Positions 18,901 to 26,636 of a stretch of DNA of 64,000 nt are shown here, in pieces; position 1 is the first letter of the stretch, and every line of letters starts with the position of its first letter. This DNA is from Reichenbachiella agariperforans (GTDB lineage Bacteria > Bacteroidota > Bacteroidia > Cytophagales > Cyclobacteriaceae), in assembly GCF_900142205.1 (NCBI RefSeq), contig NZ_FRAA01000001.1:236889-300888 (forward strand). Reading direction: 5' to 3'. Below the pieces are notes generated by a model that saw only the letters and a program-made list of their open reading frames with translations, had not been told where the DNA came from and did no database searches. The translations under genes and the position numbers were made by a program.

Positions 18901-19287
18901 CTAGTCTCTACAAACCACTTTTGTCCCAACAATCAAATCATGTAGTCCTTTTTTATCCTTTCGGAAATAGATCATAAAGAAACCTCCAAATAACAAAGCA
19001 AGTGACAGGAACTTCATCAATACCCTATAAATCGCTTGAAAAAGGTTTAACCGTTCCTCAGAATCAGTCTCTACGATTAGTTTACTGTAGCGTTTGCCTA
19101 ACGTCCCTTGCCATACACTGCTCTCCATGACCGCATGGTATAGACAGATCACCCCAAAAGAACTCCAATAGAAAATAGTATTATTAGCGATCCACAAAGA
19201 CATCGGCCATAGTAGCAACACTAACACGGTAAGGTCAATATTATAAGCGAATAGTCTCTGAGAAAAATTAGCTGAAAGGTTTGGCAT
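18901..19287 (-). CDS. RDD family membrane protein
   Basis: A 128-residue protein with the RDD pattern: RLFAYNIDLTVLVLL (R...D in helix 1), TLGKRYSKLIV, and the C-terminal RKDKKGLHDLIVGTKVV. Three membrane helices are predicted. RDD proteins are poorly characterised; a few are linked to transport. Divergent from the SRPBCC gene. Confidence 0.88.
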   Translation of the reverse strand: MPNLSANFSQRLFAYNIDLTVLVLLLWPMSLWIANNTIFYWSSFGVICLYHAVMESSVWQGTLGKRYSKLIVETDSEERLNLFQAIYRVLMKFLSLALLFGGFFMIYFRKDKKGLHDLIVGTKVVCRD

Positions 19288-19345
19288 AGAATTAATTAGA
19301 GATTCAAAAACAAGGTTTAACCCAATACTAGAGAGACAAATTTAC

Positions 19346-19376
19346 TTGAATAGAGTCTGCTTATTCTCTATCTTTC
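19346..19376 (+). promoter_or_regulatory. Candidate promoter (TTG, 20 bp, TATCTTTC)
   Basis: TTG at 19346-19348 and TATCTTTC at 19369-19376 (one mismatch to TAnnTTTG), 20 bp apart, with the SRPBCC ATG 22 bp downstream. Confidence 0.45.
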
Positions 19377-19398
19377 CTATAAACAAACTGAACAAAGC

Positions 19399-20004
19399 AT
19401 GAAAATCGTAAAAATCCTCATTCAAACGGTAGTGATACTATTGCTACTTGTCGCTCTTGTCGGTTGGCTACTCCCTAGCGAAATGGCCATCTCTAGAAAA
19501 ACCAACATAGATGCGCCTGCCTCACAAATATATGAAGTCGTCAACAATCTGAAAGTCTCTCAGGAATGGTCTCCATGGTACAAAATCGATCCAGACAGTA
19601 CCGTTTATACTTTCGAAGGCCCTGAAAGTGGTATCGGAGCAAAAATGAGTTGGACCAGCAACAACCCAGAAATAGGTAATGGCTCACAAAAAATCATAGA
19701 AAGCAACAAACCTACGCTTGTTAAATATGAAATGACATTTGAAGGATTTGAAAAACCAAGCTATGCCTCATTTATCATAGTAGAATCAGGCGGACAAAGC
19801 CAGGTAGAATGGAACTACGAAGGAGATGTTGGAGTAAACCCTTTCTACCACTACATGACTCTAATGATGGATGGCATGCTCGGCCCATACTATGAGCAAG
19901 GACTACAAGATCTCAAAACTATGGTAGAAAACATGCCAGACATCAATGAAGAATCGGACATGGAGATGCAAACCGAAATGGATTCTATGACAGTCAATGA
20001 GTAG
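19399..20004 (+). CDS. Membrane-anchored SRPBCC (START-like) protein
   Basis: A 201-residue protein with an N-terminal membrane helix (VVILLLLVALVGWLLP, about residues 11-26). A polyketide cyclase/SRPBCC domain follows, starting ISRKTNIDAPASQIYEVV with SQEWSPWYKIDP and IGAKMSWTSNNPEIGNGSQ. The fold binds hydrophobic ligands; the ligand is unknown. The C-terminus is acidic and Met-rich (MEMQTEMDSM). Monocistronic, followed by a repeat/hairpin region. Confidence 0.85.
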   Translation: MKIVKILIQTVVILLLLVALVGWLLPSEMAISRKTNIDAPASQIYEVVNNLKVSQEWSPWYKIDPDSTVYTFEGPESGIGAKMSWTSNNPEIGNGSQKIIESNKPTLVKYEMTFEGFEKPSYASFIIVESGGQSQVEWNYEGDVGVNPFYHYMTLMMDGMLGPYYEQGLQDLKTMVENMPDINEESDMEMQTEMDSMTVNE

Positions 20005-20130
20005 AACCAATAGATTTTTCTTAACACTAAATTTCTGCGCTAAAAGTCCAAAGGTTTGAACCTATTCGTCAAACCTATAAATGATCTTCGCAGCAATGTA
20101 AATCCAACAGGCTAAGTCCTGTCTTTCATA

Positions 20131-20188
20131 GCAATATCACCCCTGCATCAGTCAGTTGAGCAATATCACCTCTGCATCAGTCAGTTGA
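20131..20188. repeat. Two tandem copies of a 29-bp unit
   Basis: Two copies (20131-20159 and 20160-20188) of GCAATATCACCYCTGCATCA plus GTCAGTTGA differ at one base. A third, partial copy starts at 20189 (GCGATATCA). It lies in the gap after the SRPBCC gene and supplies two alternative left arms for the hairpin at 20178-20214. Confidence 0.8.
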
Positions 20189-20214
20189 GCGATATCATAT
20201 TGCCCAACTGACTG
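20178..20214. terminator. Hairpin between convergent genes
   Basis: CAGTCAGTTG pairs perfectly with CAACTGACTG across a loop of 17 nt that can pair further (GC/GC). It lies between the convergent SRPBCC and thioredoxin genes and probably terminates both. The copy of the left arm in the upstream repeat (20149-20158) could compete for pairing. Confidence 0.65.
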
Positions 20215-20237
20215 TTTGCTTACTAAAAGCTGCATAC

Positions 20238-20555
20238 TTATTTCAATTTTTCTATCAAAGCAACTACTGCATCCTCTTTGCTAGTCGCTACGGTCTCTTT
20301 GAACTCACCGTTCTCTACGATCGCGAAAGACGGTAGGTTGGCTACACTTCCTTTTGCTCTTGCGTCAGGGTTGTTCTCTGCATTGATATTCAAGAATGTC
20401 ACATCTTGGAACCTCTCGTCTTTGGCTAATCTTTTGTACTTTGGGTTGAAAAGCTTACAAGAGCCACACCAATCCGCATAGTACTTGATCACAACTTTAG
20501 GATTCGATGCGAGTTGTTGTGCTAATTCCTGATCTGTTACTTCTATTACTTCCAT
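20238..20555 (-). CDS. Thioredoxin family protein
   Basis: A 105-residue single-domain thioredoxin-fold protein with active site YADWCGSCKLF (Cys at about residues 32 and 35; WCGSC rather than WCGPC), a fold-typical SVANLPSFAIV cis-proline and no signal peptide, so cytoplasmic. The open frame starts at 20579, but the ATG at 20555 (MEVIEVTDQEL) gives the usual N-terminus. It should act as a disulfide reductase. Confidence 0.85.
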   Translation of the reverse strand: MEVIEVTDQELAQQLASNPKVVIKYYADWCGSCKLFNPKYKRLAKDERFQDVTFLNINAENNPDARAKGSVANLPSFAIVENGEFKETVATSKEDAVVALIEKLK

Positions 20556-20670
20556 GTCTATTATTGTTTCGTATTTCAATTATTAATTTCATTGCAATTT
20601 TACGGCAATGTTCCAGCGAATGGTTTTGATTTGCATAAAATAATTTGATTGTCCAATTGACAGTATTGAT

Positions 20671-21285
20671 ATGAATTTGAAAAGCTTTGTTAAGGTAGGA
20701 AATATATCTAATCTCAGTGATGCACGCTACTGTGCGGGTTTTGGTGTGGACATGATCGGTTTCAATTTGGATCCTCAAAATGATAACCCTGTAGCATTAG
20801 AAACCGCACAAGAAATCATGGGCTGGGTCGCGGGTGTAGACTTAGTGATGGAATATGGCAACCTACCTTTGGCTCAGATTCGTGAAACACATCAAAATAT
20901 AGGCACAGGCTACCTACAGGTCAACTCGGTAGAAGTCGCACAAGCGCTCGCCACGGATACCAAAGTCATCTTAAAAATTCATATCGACGATGCTAATGAT
21001 CTAACAGCCTTTACTTCCGAAGCAGATGGTCTTTCTGAGGACATTGCCTACTTACTCATCGATTGTCAAGATGAGTCTTTATACTTGGATATAGATCAAG
21101 CCATATCAGAACTAGAGCTGACCATCCCTACCCTCAAAGCCTTTGACGTCACAGCAGACAATGTTTTGGCCAAACCGGCATTCTATCATGGCATAGCTCT
21201 CTCTGGAAGCCATGAAGAAAAGCCAGGTTTCAAAGACTATGATGAACTAGCGGATATTTTGGAGGTATTGGAAATCGAAGATTAA
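20671..21285 (+). CDS. TrpF-like TIM-barrel protein lacking the catalytic Cys
   Basis: A 204-residue protein of phosphoribosylanthranilate isomerase (TrpF) length. It starts VKVGNISNLSDARYCAGFG where true TrpF has KICG-x-T-N-L-x-D-A, so the catalytic Cys is Gly here. The C-terminal phosphate-binding loop survives (LSGSHEEKPGFKDYDEL), and a LLIDC segment stands where TrpF has its catalytic Asp. This points to a binding protein or altered enzyme rather than a tryptophan-pathway isomerase. No other trp gene is nearby; it is followed 11 bp later by a DUF3667 membrane protein. Confidence 0.75.
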   Translation: MNLKSFVKVGNISNLSDARYCAGFGVDMIGFNLDPQNDNPVALETAQEIMGWVAGVDLVMEYGNLPLAQIRETHQNIGTGYLQVNSVEVAQALATDTKVILKIHIDDANDLTAFTSEADGLSEDIAYLLIDCQDESLYLDIDQAISELELTIPTLKAFDVTADNVLAKPAFYHGIALSGSHEEKPGFKDYDELADILEVLEIED

Positions 21286-21296
21286 CAATATAAACT

Positions 21297-22454
21297 GTGG
21301 CAGGCAAGAACAAGCACATCAAACACCTCATCGGCAGATCCAAATCTGCTTTTCAAGAGGTGCAAAAACTAAACGTGTCCTTGCCATCACTCAAGCGCAA
21401 AAGACACCCCGCCACTCAGTGTCTCAACTGCCAGTTGGCATTTGATATTGAGACCAACTACTGCCCTCGCTGTGGTCAGGAAAACAACCATAGCAAACTC
21501 TCGTTTTGGAGGATCATCACAGACTTCCTACACAATTATTTTTCGTTTGATTCTCGATTTGGCCATAGTCTACTTCCCTTTTTCTTCAACCCTGGCGCAC
21601 TTACCAACTACTATACAGAAGGCAAACGAGCAGCCTACATCAATCCGATTCGGCTTTATCTGATCGTGAGTTTGTTGTTTTTCTTTGTGTTTAGTATGAT
21701 GGGACGTGGATTCATCTCCAAGGCACAAAAACGACTAGACGAAACCAATCAAACCACGATAGACTCAGTATCGATGGATCTTAGTCAGATCATTAGTATC
21801 AAATGGGATTCGATAGAGCATGCCAGAAAAGATTCTATTGCACACATGATGGCGCAAGACACCACTCTGAACCCAAAAGATATCAGTGTACCAGACGACT
21901 TTCTCTCCGCCTCCAATGGACAAATCTACATTTCGCTACGAAAAGATCGCAACCTCTCTGCCTTACAAATCATGGACTCGCTAGATACCCATGGGTTATC
22001 AGCATTTGAGAGAAAACTTGTACTACAGGCTATCAAAACGGATCAGATGCCTAAGGACATACTTATGAATCAAATCTTGCAAAACCTCCCCATCATGATG
22101 ATGGTCTTACTTCCCCTATTGGCCTTAATACTAAAGTTGTTTTACCTCAAAAAAGACATCTACTATTTTTCACATTTGATTCATTTGATCCACTTACATA
22201 GCTTTACCTATTTCGTCTTTGGCATTGGAGCTATTTTGGTACTAAACCATGACTCTTTACAGTTGTCCTATGCTAAAATATGGCCAATCTGTTTCATTCT
22301 GGTGACAATCTATGCTACACTATCTTTTAGGAAAGTCTATGCAGAAGGATGGATACGTACACTGATCAAGTATCTATCAATTGGACTCATATACTTATTC
22401 ATTCTGGTCTTCGCGAGTCTAACGGAGCTACTCTTGACCGTATTCAATATCTAA
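21297..22454 (+). CDS. DUF3667 zinc-ribbon membrane protein
   Basis: A 385-residue protein with GTG start, 11 bp after the TrpF-like gene. A zinc ribbon CLNCQLAFDIETNYCPRCGQ (two CxxC pairs, about residues 42-61) is followed by FSFDSRFGHSLLPFFFNPG and TNYYTEGKRAAYINPIRLYL, standard for DUF3667. Five hydrophobic helices follow (about residues 123-140, 270-285, 300-320, 330-345, 360-380). Function is unknown. Middle operon gene. Confidence 0.88.
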   Translation: MAGKNKHIKHLIGRSKSAFQEVQKLNVSLPSLKRKRHPATQCLNCQLAFDIETNYCPRCGQENNHSKLSFWRIITDFLHNYFSFDSRFGHSLLPFFFNPGALTNYYTEGKRAAYINPIRLYLIVSLLFFFVFSMMGRGFISKAQKRLDETNQTTIDSVSMDLSQIISIKWDSIEHARKDSIAHMMAQDTTLNPKDISVPDDFLSASNGQIYISLRKDRNLSALQIMDSLDTHGLSAFERKLVLQAIKTDQMPKDILMNQILQNLPIMMMVLLPLLALILKLFYLKKDIYYFSHLIHLIHLHSFTYFVFGIGAILVLNHDSLQLSYAKIWPICFILVTIYATLSFRKVYAEGWIRTLIKYLSIGLIYLFILVFASLTELLLTVFNI

Positions 22455-22458
22455 ATGA

Positions 22459-22977
22459 ATGTCCATGGATATAAATCAGTTATTTCAAGCTCGCTTTAAT
22501 AAATCTACAGGTAAGGAGATCGCACAGTACATCTTGGTTCATCCAGATCAAATGTCTACGTTGACTAAGCATTTTCTGGGCAAGAATGCTAGAGCATGTC
22601 AAAATGCAGCCTGGGTACTATCTACTCTCAACGATATGGATTCTAACCTGATACTTCCCTATCTGGGTACCTTTATCGATCACCTAGATAAGTCTCCTAT
22701 AGATGCAGTCAAACGAAACACACTCCGGATTTTACAGTTTCAAGACATCCCAGAGGAATATCAAGGAAAACTTGTAGATCACTGTTTTCACTACCTCACG
22801 GATCAAAAACAAGCCATCGCCGTACATGCTTTTGCGATGACGGTCTTGGCTAATCTGTGTGTGATATATCCTGATCTCAAAAACGAATTGCGTTTGGTTG
22901 TTGAGGATTTGATGCGGTTCGGCTCGGCAGCCATTCAATCGAGAGGAAAAAAAGTCCTAAAATTAATCAGTCAGTAA
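22459..22977 (+). CDS. HEAT/ARM-repeat-like helical protein
   Basis: A 172-residue soluble all-helical protein with repeat-like helix pairs (NAAWVLSTLNDMDSNLI, AVKRNTLRILQFQDIPEE, IAVHAFAMTVLANLCVIYPD). It begins 4 bp after the DUF3667 stop, so is the last gene of the operon. The fold suggests protein binding. Its 3' end is 16 bp from the convergent histidine kinase gene. Confidence 0.75.
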   Translation: MSMDINQLFQARFNKSTGKEIAQYILVHPDQMSTLTKHFLGKNARACQNAAWVLSTLNDMDSNLILPYLGTFIDHLDKSPIDAVKRNTLRILQFQDIPEEYQGKLVDHCFHYLTDQKQAIAVHAFAMTVLANLCVIYPDLKNELRLVVEDLMRFGSAAIQSRGKKVLKLISQ

Positions 22978-22993
22978 AACATGTAGCCAAAAA

Positions 22994-24376
22994 TTAATCT
23001 ATCACCTTTGACGGTGACAACTGAAAAGCAACTCTAAAGTTAGCTCCGCCTGTCTTGGCGTCTTCATACCACACACGTCCGCCCATCATCTCTACGTAGC
23101 GTTTCACCAGTGACAGACCTAGACCAGCCGAACTCTCTCCAGCCGTAGGTCTTGACCTTAGCTTGGTGAATTTTTTAAAAAGCATATTCACATCCTCTTC
23201 AACAATCCCTGGCCCTTCATCGATCACACTGATTACCAACATATTGTCTTCGTTGGTAGATACCACATGTATTTTCTTGTTCTCAGGAGAGAACTTAATC
23301 GCATTAGAAATCAAATTCTCCAATATTAGCGTCAAATAAATTTCATCCAAATCACATAAAGCGTTCTCCGTATGGTCTTCAAATAACAACACGATGTTCT
23401 TGGCCTTAGCCCCTTCCTTGATTGGTTGAATAATATTACGGATAATCGATACTGTATTGACAGGTACCAATTGAATATTCAAATCACTTTGACCCGCTGC
23501 GTCCATCTCTAAGACACGGTTTACAAGGTTTTGTGCGTTGACAGATGACCGCTCTATGAGCTGTACAAACAGCTTTTTCTGTTCAAGGTCTATGTCTTGA
23601 TTGATAAACTTGGCCAGACTCTGAATGTTTGACAATGGACTTTTTAGATCATGCGCTAGTACACGAATGATATTATCCTTCTCTCCGACCACTTTTTCCA
23701 ATTCAATCGATTGTAGCAAAATAGTTTCCTTCTGTTCTTTAAGCTCCTTATTGTTTCGTTCTAGTACTTCCAGCGCCTTGGCTTGGATAGATTCAAACAC
23801 AAATGCAATGAATAGTACGATCAATAATAAACCTGGAAGAACAGAGATATACCACTCTACACGGAGTTCTGGATTGTATTCTACGGGCAGTTCCACTCCT
23901 ATATAAGCCTTATAGCCAAACCAAAGCATGGCTAGAAACGATATTGCACCCCATATAATCCCTGAGGACTTGTTGACTACTAAAAGAGCCAATACAGGTA
24001 TGGATATGATCCATGGATATATCGCTGACCAAACACCACCAGAATAGTAGGTTAGAATCACAATAGCTACTGCACCAATAAGTACATAAACATTACCTAA
24101 TAATACGATAGACACCTTGGTTTTAGCGTACAAGGGCAGTAACAAAAAACCAATGACATTGAACAACATCAAGTAGACACCACGCTCATAACCAAAGATG
24201 ACACTCATCCAGATATACGAAGACGAAAAAAAACTCGTCAACAAACAGGCGCGCACAAACAGGCGAGCTCTTCGCAAAACGTTAGGATTCTCAAAATGTA
24301 CAGGATGGATGAAGAAATCAATTGCTGATTCGATCTTCATTACTTTATTTAGTTTTCTCGTCCCGAATATATCCAT
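22994..24376 (-). CDS. Membrane sensor histidine kinase
   Basis: About 460 residues. Five or six N-terminal membrane helices form a sensor of no recognised class. A coiled linker (EVLERNNKELKEQKETILLQ) leads to the HisKA domain with the phospho-acceptor in VLAHDLKSPLSNIQSLAKF. The HATPase domain has N-box NLISNAIKFSPENK, G1 DEGPGI and G2 SAGLGLSLVKRYVE. The open frame starts at 24421; the ATG at 24376 (MDIFGTRKLNK) is preferred and a further one is at 24343. No response regulator is adjacent. It ends an operon with an MpaB-like oxygenase and a membrane protein. Confidence 0.88.
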   Translation of the reverse strand: MDIFGTRKLNKVMKIESAIDFFIHPVHFENPNVLRRARLFVRACLLTSFFSSSYIWMSVIFGYERGVYLMLFNVIGFLLLPLYAKTKVSIVLLGNVYVLIGAVAIVILTYYSGGVWSAIYPWIISIPVLALLVVNKSSGIIWGAISFLAMLWFGYKAYIGVELPVEYNPELRVEWYISVLPGLLLIVLFIAFVFESIQAKALEVLERNNKELKEQKETILLQSIELEKVVGEKDNIIRVLAHDLKSPLSNIQSLAKFINQDIDLEQKKLFVQLIERSSVNAQNLVNRVLEMDAAGQSDLNIQLVPVNTVSIIRNIIQPIKEGAKAKNIVLLFEDHTENALCDLDEIYLTLILENLISNAIKFSPENKKIHVVSTNEDNMLVISVIDEGPGIVEEDVNMLFKKFTKLRSRPTAGESSAGLGLSLVKRYVEMMGGRVWYEDAKTGGANFRVAFQLSPSKVID

Positions 24377-24430
24377 AATTATTAATCTAAAAGCTGCTTT
24401 TGGAATACAATCCAAGGACAAACTGGCTAA

Positions 24431-25120
24431 CTACCTGGCTATCATGTAAGAAACAATAGCACTCACGTATATCCAAACACCCAATCCTATCCCCAGATAT
24501 ACCGTCCTTCTCAATATGTGCTGCTCTGCATACCAGACGATCAAGGGAAGTGAAAGTGAAATCAGTGCCTCGCAAACAATCACATAGATCGGAGCATTAA
24601 GAATCATGGCCGTATTGTTATTATACCACCACCATCCTGCGCCGCTAGCGAGGTGCTCATATAGCGGAATGTACATTCCTCCAGCGATACAGAGTACAAT
24701 AGACGCTATCCATATATTATATTTCTGTGTGAGTAACACACCAATAAAACTCAGTTGTACCAATACATTTGCCCAAGCAAAAGGCATGTAGGCCGGCGAA
24801 CTCCATATCATCCACTCTCCCTTAGGATACACCAAACTGTGAATCGTATGTACCAAATAATCATCCGTCACCAGTTCCAATACCCCAGCGATGGTTCCTA
24901 GTATAATCAACCTCTTGATGAGGTAGTTTTTGGTGAGCAACGTATAGCCCCAGTAGAACATGTAGAGACCATAGGTGATAATACTAGCCGTCACAGGACC
25001 CAAATCCACCCACGAACTCCCATAAGACCATACAAGTAAAATGATCGAGGATGAAATAATCAAAAAAGTAGTCTTAGCATCTAAGCCCGGATAGTTGTTT
25101 GCTTTCATGTTAGTACTCAT
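24431..25120 (-). CDS. Polytopic membrane protein of unknown function
   Basis: A 229-residue protein with about seven hydrophobic helices and an aromatic GAGWWWYNNN loop, with charged residues in loops such as EGLVTDD-like ELVTDDYLVH and PKGEWMIWSSPAYMPF. No family is recognised with certainty. It lies between the MpaB-like oxygenase (43 bp away) and the histidine kinase (54 bp to the preferred start, 9 bp to the longer one), so it may take part in the same lipid- or signal-related process. Confidence 0.75.
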   Translation of the reverse strand: MSTNMKANNYPGLDAKTTFLIISSSIILLVWSYGSSWVDLGPVTASIITYGLYMFYWGYTLLTKNYLIKRLIILGTIAGVLELVTDDYLVHTIHSLVYPKGEWMIWSSPAYMPFAWANVLVQLSFIGVLLTQKYNIWIASIVLCIAGGMYIPLYEHLASGAGWWWYNNNTAMILNAPIYVIVCEALISLSLPLIVWYAEQHILRRTVYLGIGLGVWIYVSAIVSYMIAR

Positions 25121-25163
25121 TCTTAGTCAGTTAAATTAATTAGTTGTTTTGGTTAGGTCTATT

Positions 25164-26366
25164 TTAGTCTTCAAGTTTCCAGTTTTTCTTAAGACTCGGT
25201 GGGATGAAAAAATGAACCTTCTTTCCCTTGTTATAATACTTGATAATCCCCTCCAATAGTAACCTATTAAAAGGAGCAGATATACGTTGGACGACCTCTA
25301 TGTTAGCGACATTGCTCAAATGCCCTACAATGAACTGCGTCAGTCTGAGTACCAGTTTGTCACGGAGATCAATTTCATTTTTTACTCCGATACACTCTCC
25401 TAGATCAATCCCCGATGCTTTGGAGAAATCTGCCAGAAAATATTCGGTCAGATACGCAGGTACATCATCGAAGAGTTTCATCGGGATCATTTCGTGCATG
25501 AACAAGGTGCAGGCATTGTTAAGAGCTTTGCCCGCTTCGGACTCACAGGCCTGATGTTCAAGTATCTTAGTCGCCAACCCAAATCCCTGTTCGTAGGTAT
25601 CGGGCAGTAACTGCTCGTCTATACCCATCAGGTATCCTACGACCTTCCAAGTATGCATATAGGCATTACACTGGATGGGTGTTAGGTCTGCATTGAGGTG
25701 TTTGAGTCCAGACAATATCACAGGTCCAAAGGACATGAGCGTTCCTGCTAGATCTTCTTGATTGATAGGCTCGCCCAAAGTTTCGGCATCCCAACCGCGT
25801 CTCTTAATGAAATAGCGAATCGCTGCATGAATCAGTCTTACCTTTTGTATGGTCACTAGTCCTTTGCCATCAGGCAACAGCCCACCAGGCGAAAGCACAT
25901 TGACCACCATCTGAGCCGTCTCCATCAGTCGTCTGGCTAGCGGATCTACATCTCCGTTGTGCGTGAGCAGTCTCCCCGTATCGAAGAGTACTTGCGCACC
26001 ATTGGCACAAGTATAGCACATCGGCAGAGAGCTCACATTGAGCAACATGAACACCTCCGGGCCGTAAGTAGCGAATAGCTCCTCTCCGATCAGGACCTGT
26101 TGCATATCTGCCCATTCGGGCAAAACACTACTCTTTTCAAAATAACGAGTCAAAGTATCTGCCAGATCCCCATCCAAATCACAAAAGGTATGCGCATCAA
26201 AACTGTCATTCTGCACAAGCAACGCAAATATCTGATTGATCTGAGCTTCATACCCAGAATCTATAATCTCTCGTACCGTATTGTCTGCTAGAGGATCCGT
26301 ATGAGACCTAAATCCCTCTAAGCTATCCGTGTCCAAACACGACAAGTCAAATGCCATATCATTCAT
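25164..26366 (-). CDS. MpaB/DUF2236 (latex-clearing-protein-like) oxygenase
   Basis: A 400-residue protein of the MpaB / rubber oxygenase catalytic domain family. Marks are KVRLIHAAIRYFIKRRGWD, INQEDLAGTLMSFG and CNAYMHTWKVVGYLMGIDE, with the expected haem-region His, Arg and downstream conserved His. No signal peptide is evident, so it is probably cytoplasmic. Family members cleave or oxidise hydrophobic substrates such as rubber; the substrate here is unknown. It heads the operon with the membrane protein and histidine kinase. Confidence 0.85.
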   Translation of the reverse strand: MNDMAFDLSCLDTDSLEGFRSHTDPLADNTVREIIDSGYEAQINQIFALLVQNDSFDAHTFCDLDGDLADTLTRYFEKSSVLPEWADMQQVLIGEELFATYGPEVFMLLNVSSLPMCYTCANGAQVLFDTGRLLTHNGDVDPLARRLMETAQMVVNVLSPGGLLPDGKGLVTIQKVRLIHAAIRYFIKRRGWDAETLGEPINQEDLAGTLMSFGPVILSGLKHLNADLTPIQCNAYMHTWKVVGYLMGIDEQLLPDTYEQGFGLATKILEHQACESEAGKALNNACTLFMHEMIPMKLFDDVPAYLTEYFLADFSKASGIDLGECIGVKNEIDLRDKLVLRLTQFIVGHLSNVANIEVVQRISAPFNRLLLEGIIKYYNKGKKVHFFIPPSLKKNWKLED

Positions 26367-26636
26367 ATTAGTCTAACTCCCAACCCGTGAATATAATCTC
26401 GAATGGTTTTGAGATACAAGTTTATCCCCCTCTGTTTCTTAGTTATTTTAGTTTTCCTCCAATACTTATACTAAATCCTTGATCAGGTATAAACACAGCT
26501 TCACTCCCAATAGAGACTTCAAACGAAACCGGGGCAAACTCTTTTCATTCAGAAAATACACTAGCATTTTTTGCGTATCCCTTTTAGTACTGGGGTTTTT
26601 GTTGGATATTTATTCCAGACATTTTAACTCCCCCTA

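Noticed and set aside
20131-20188. Direct repeats as a CRISPR array
   Set aside because: The copies are immediately adjacent with no spacers, and no cas genes are present.
20671-21285. TrpF of a tryptophan operon
   Set aside because: Catalytic Cys replaced by Gly and no other trp genes nearby.
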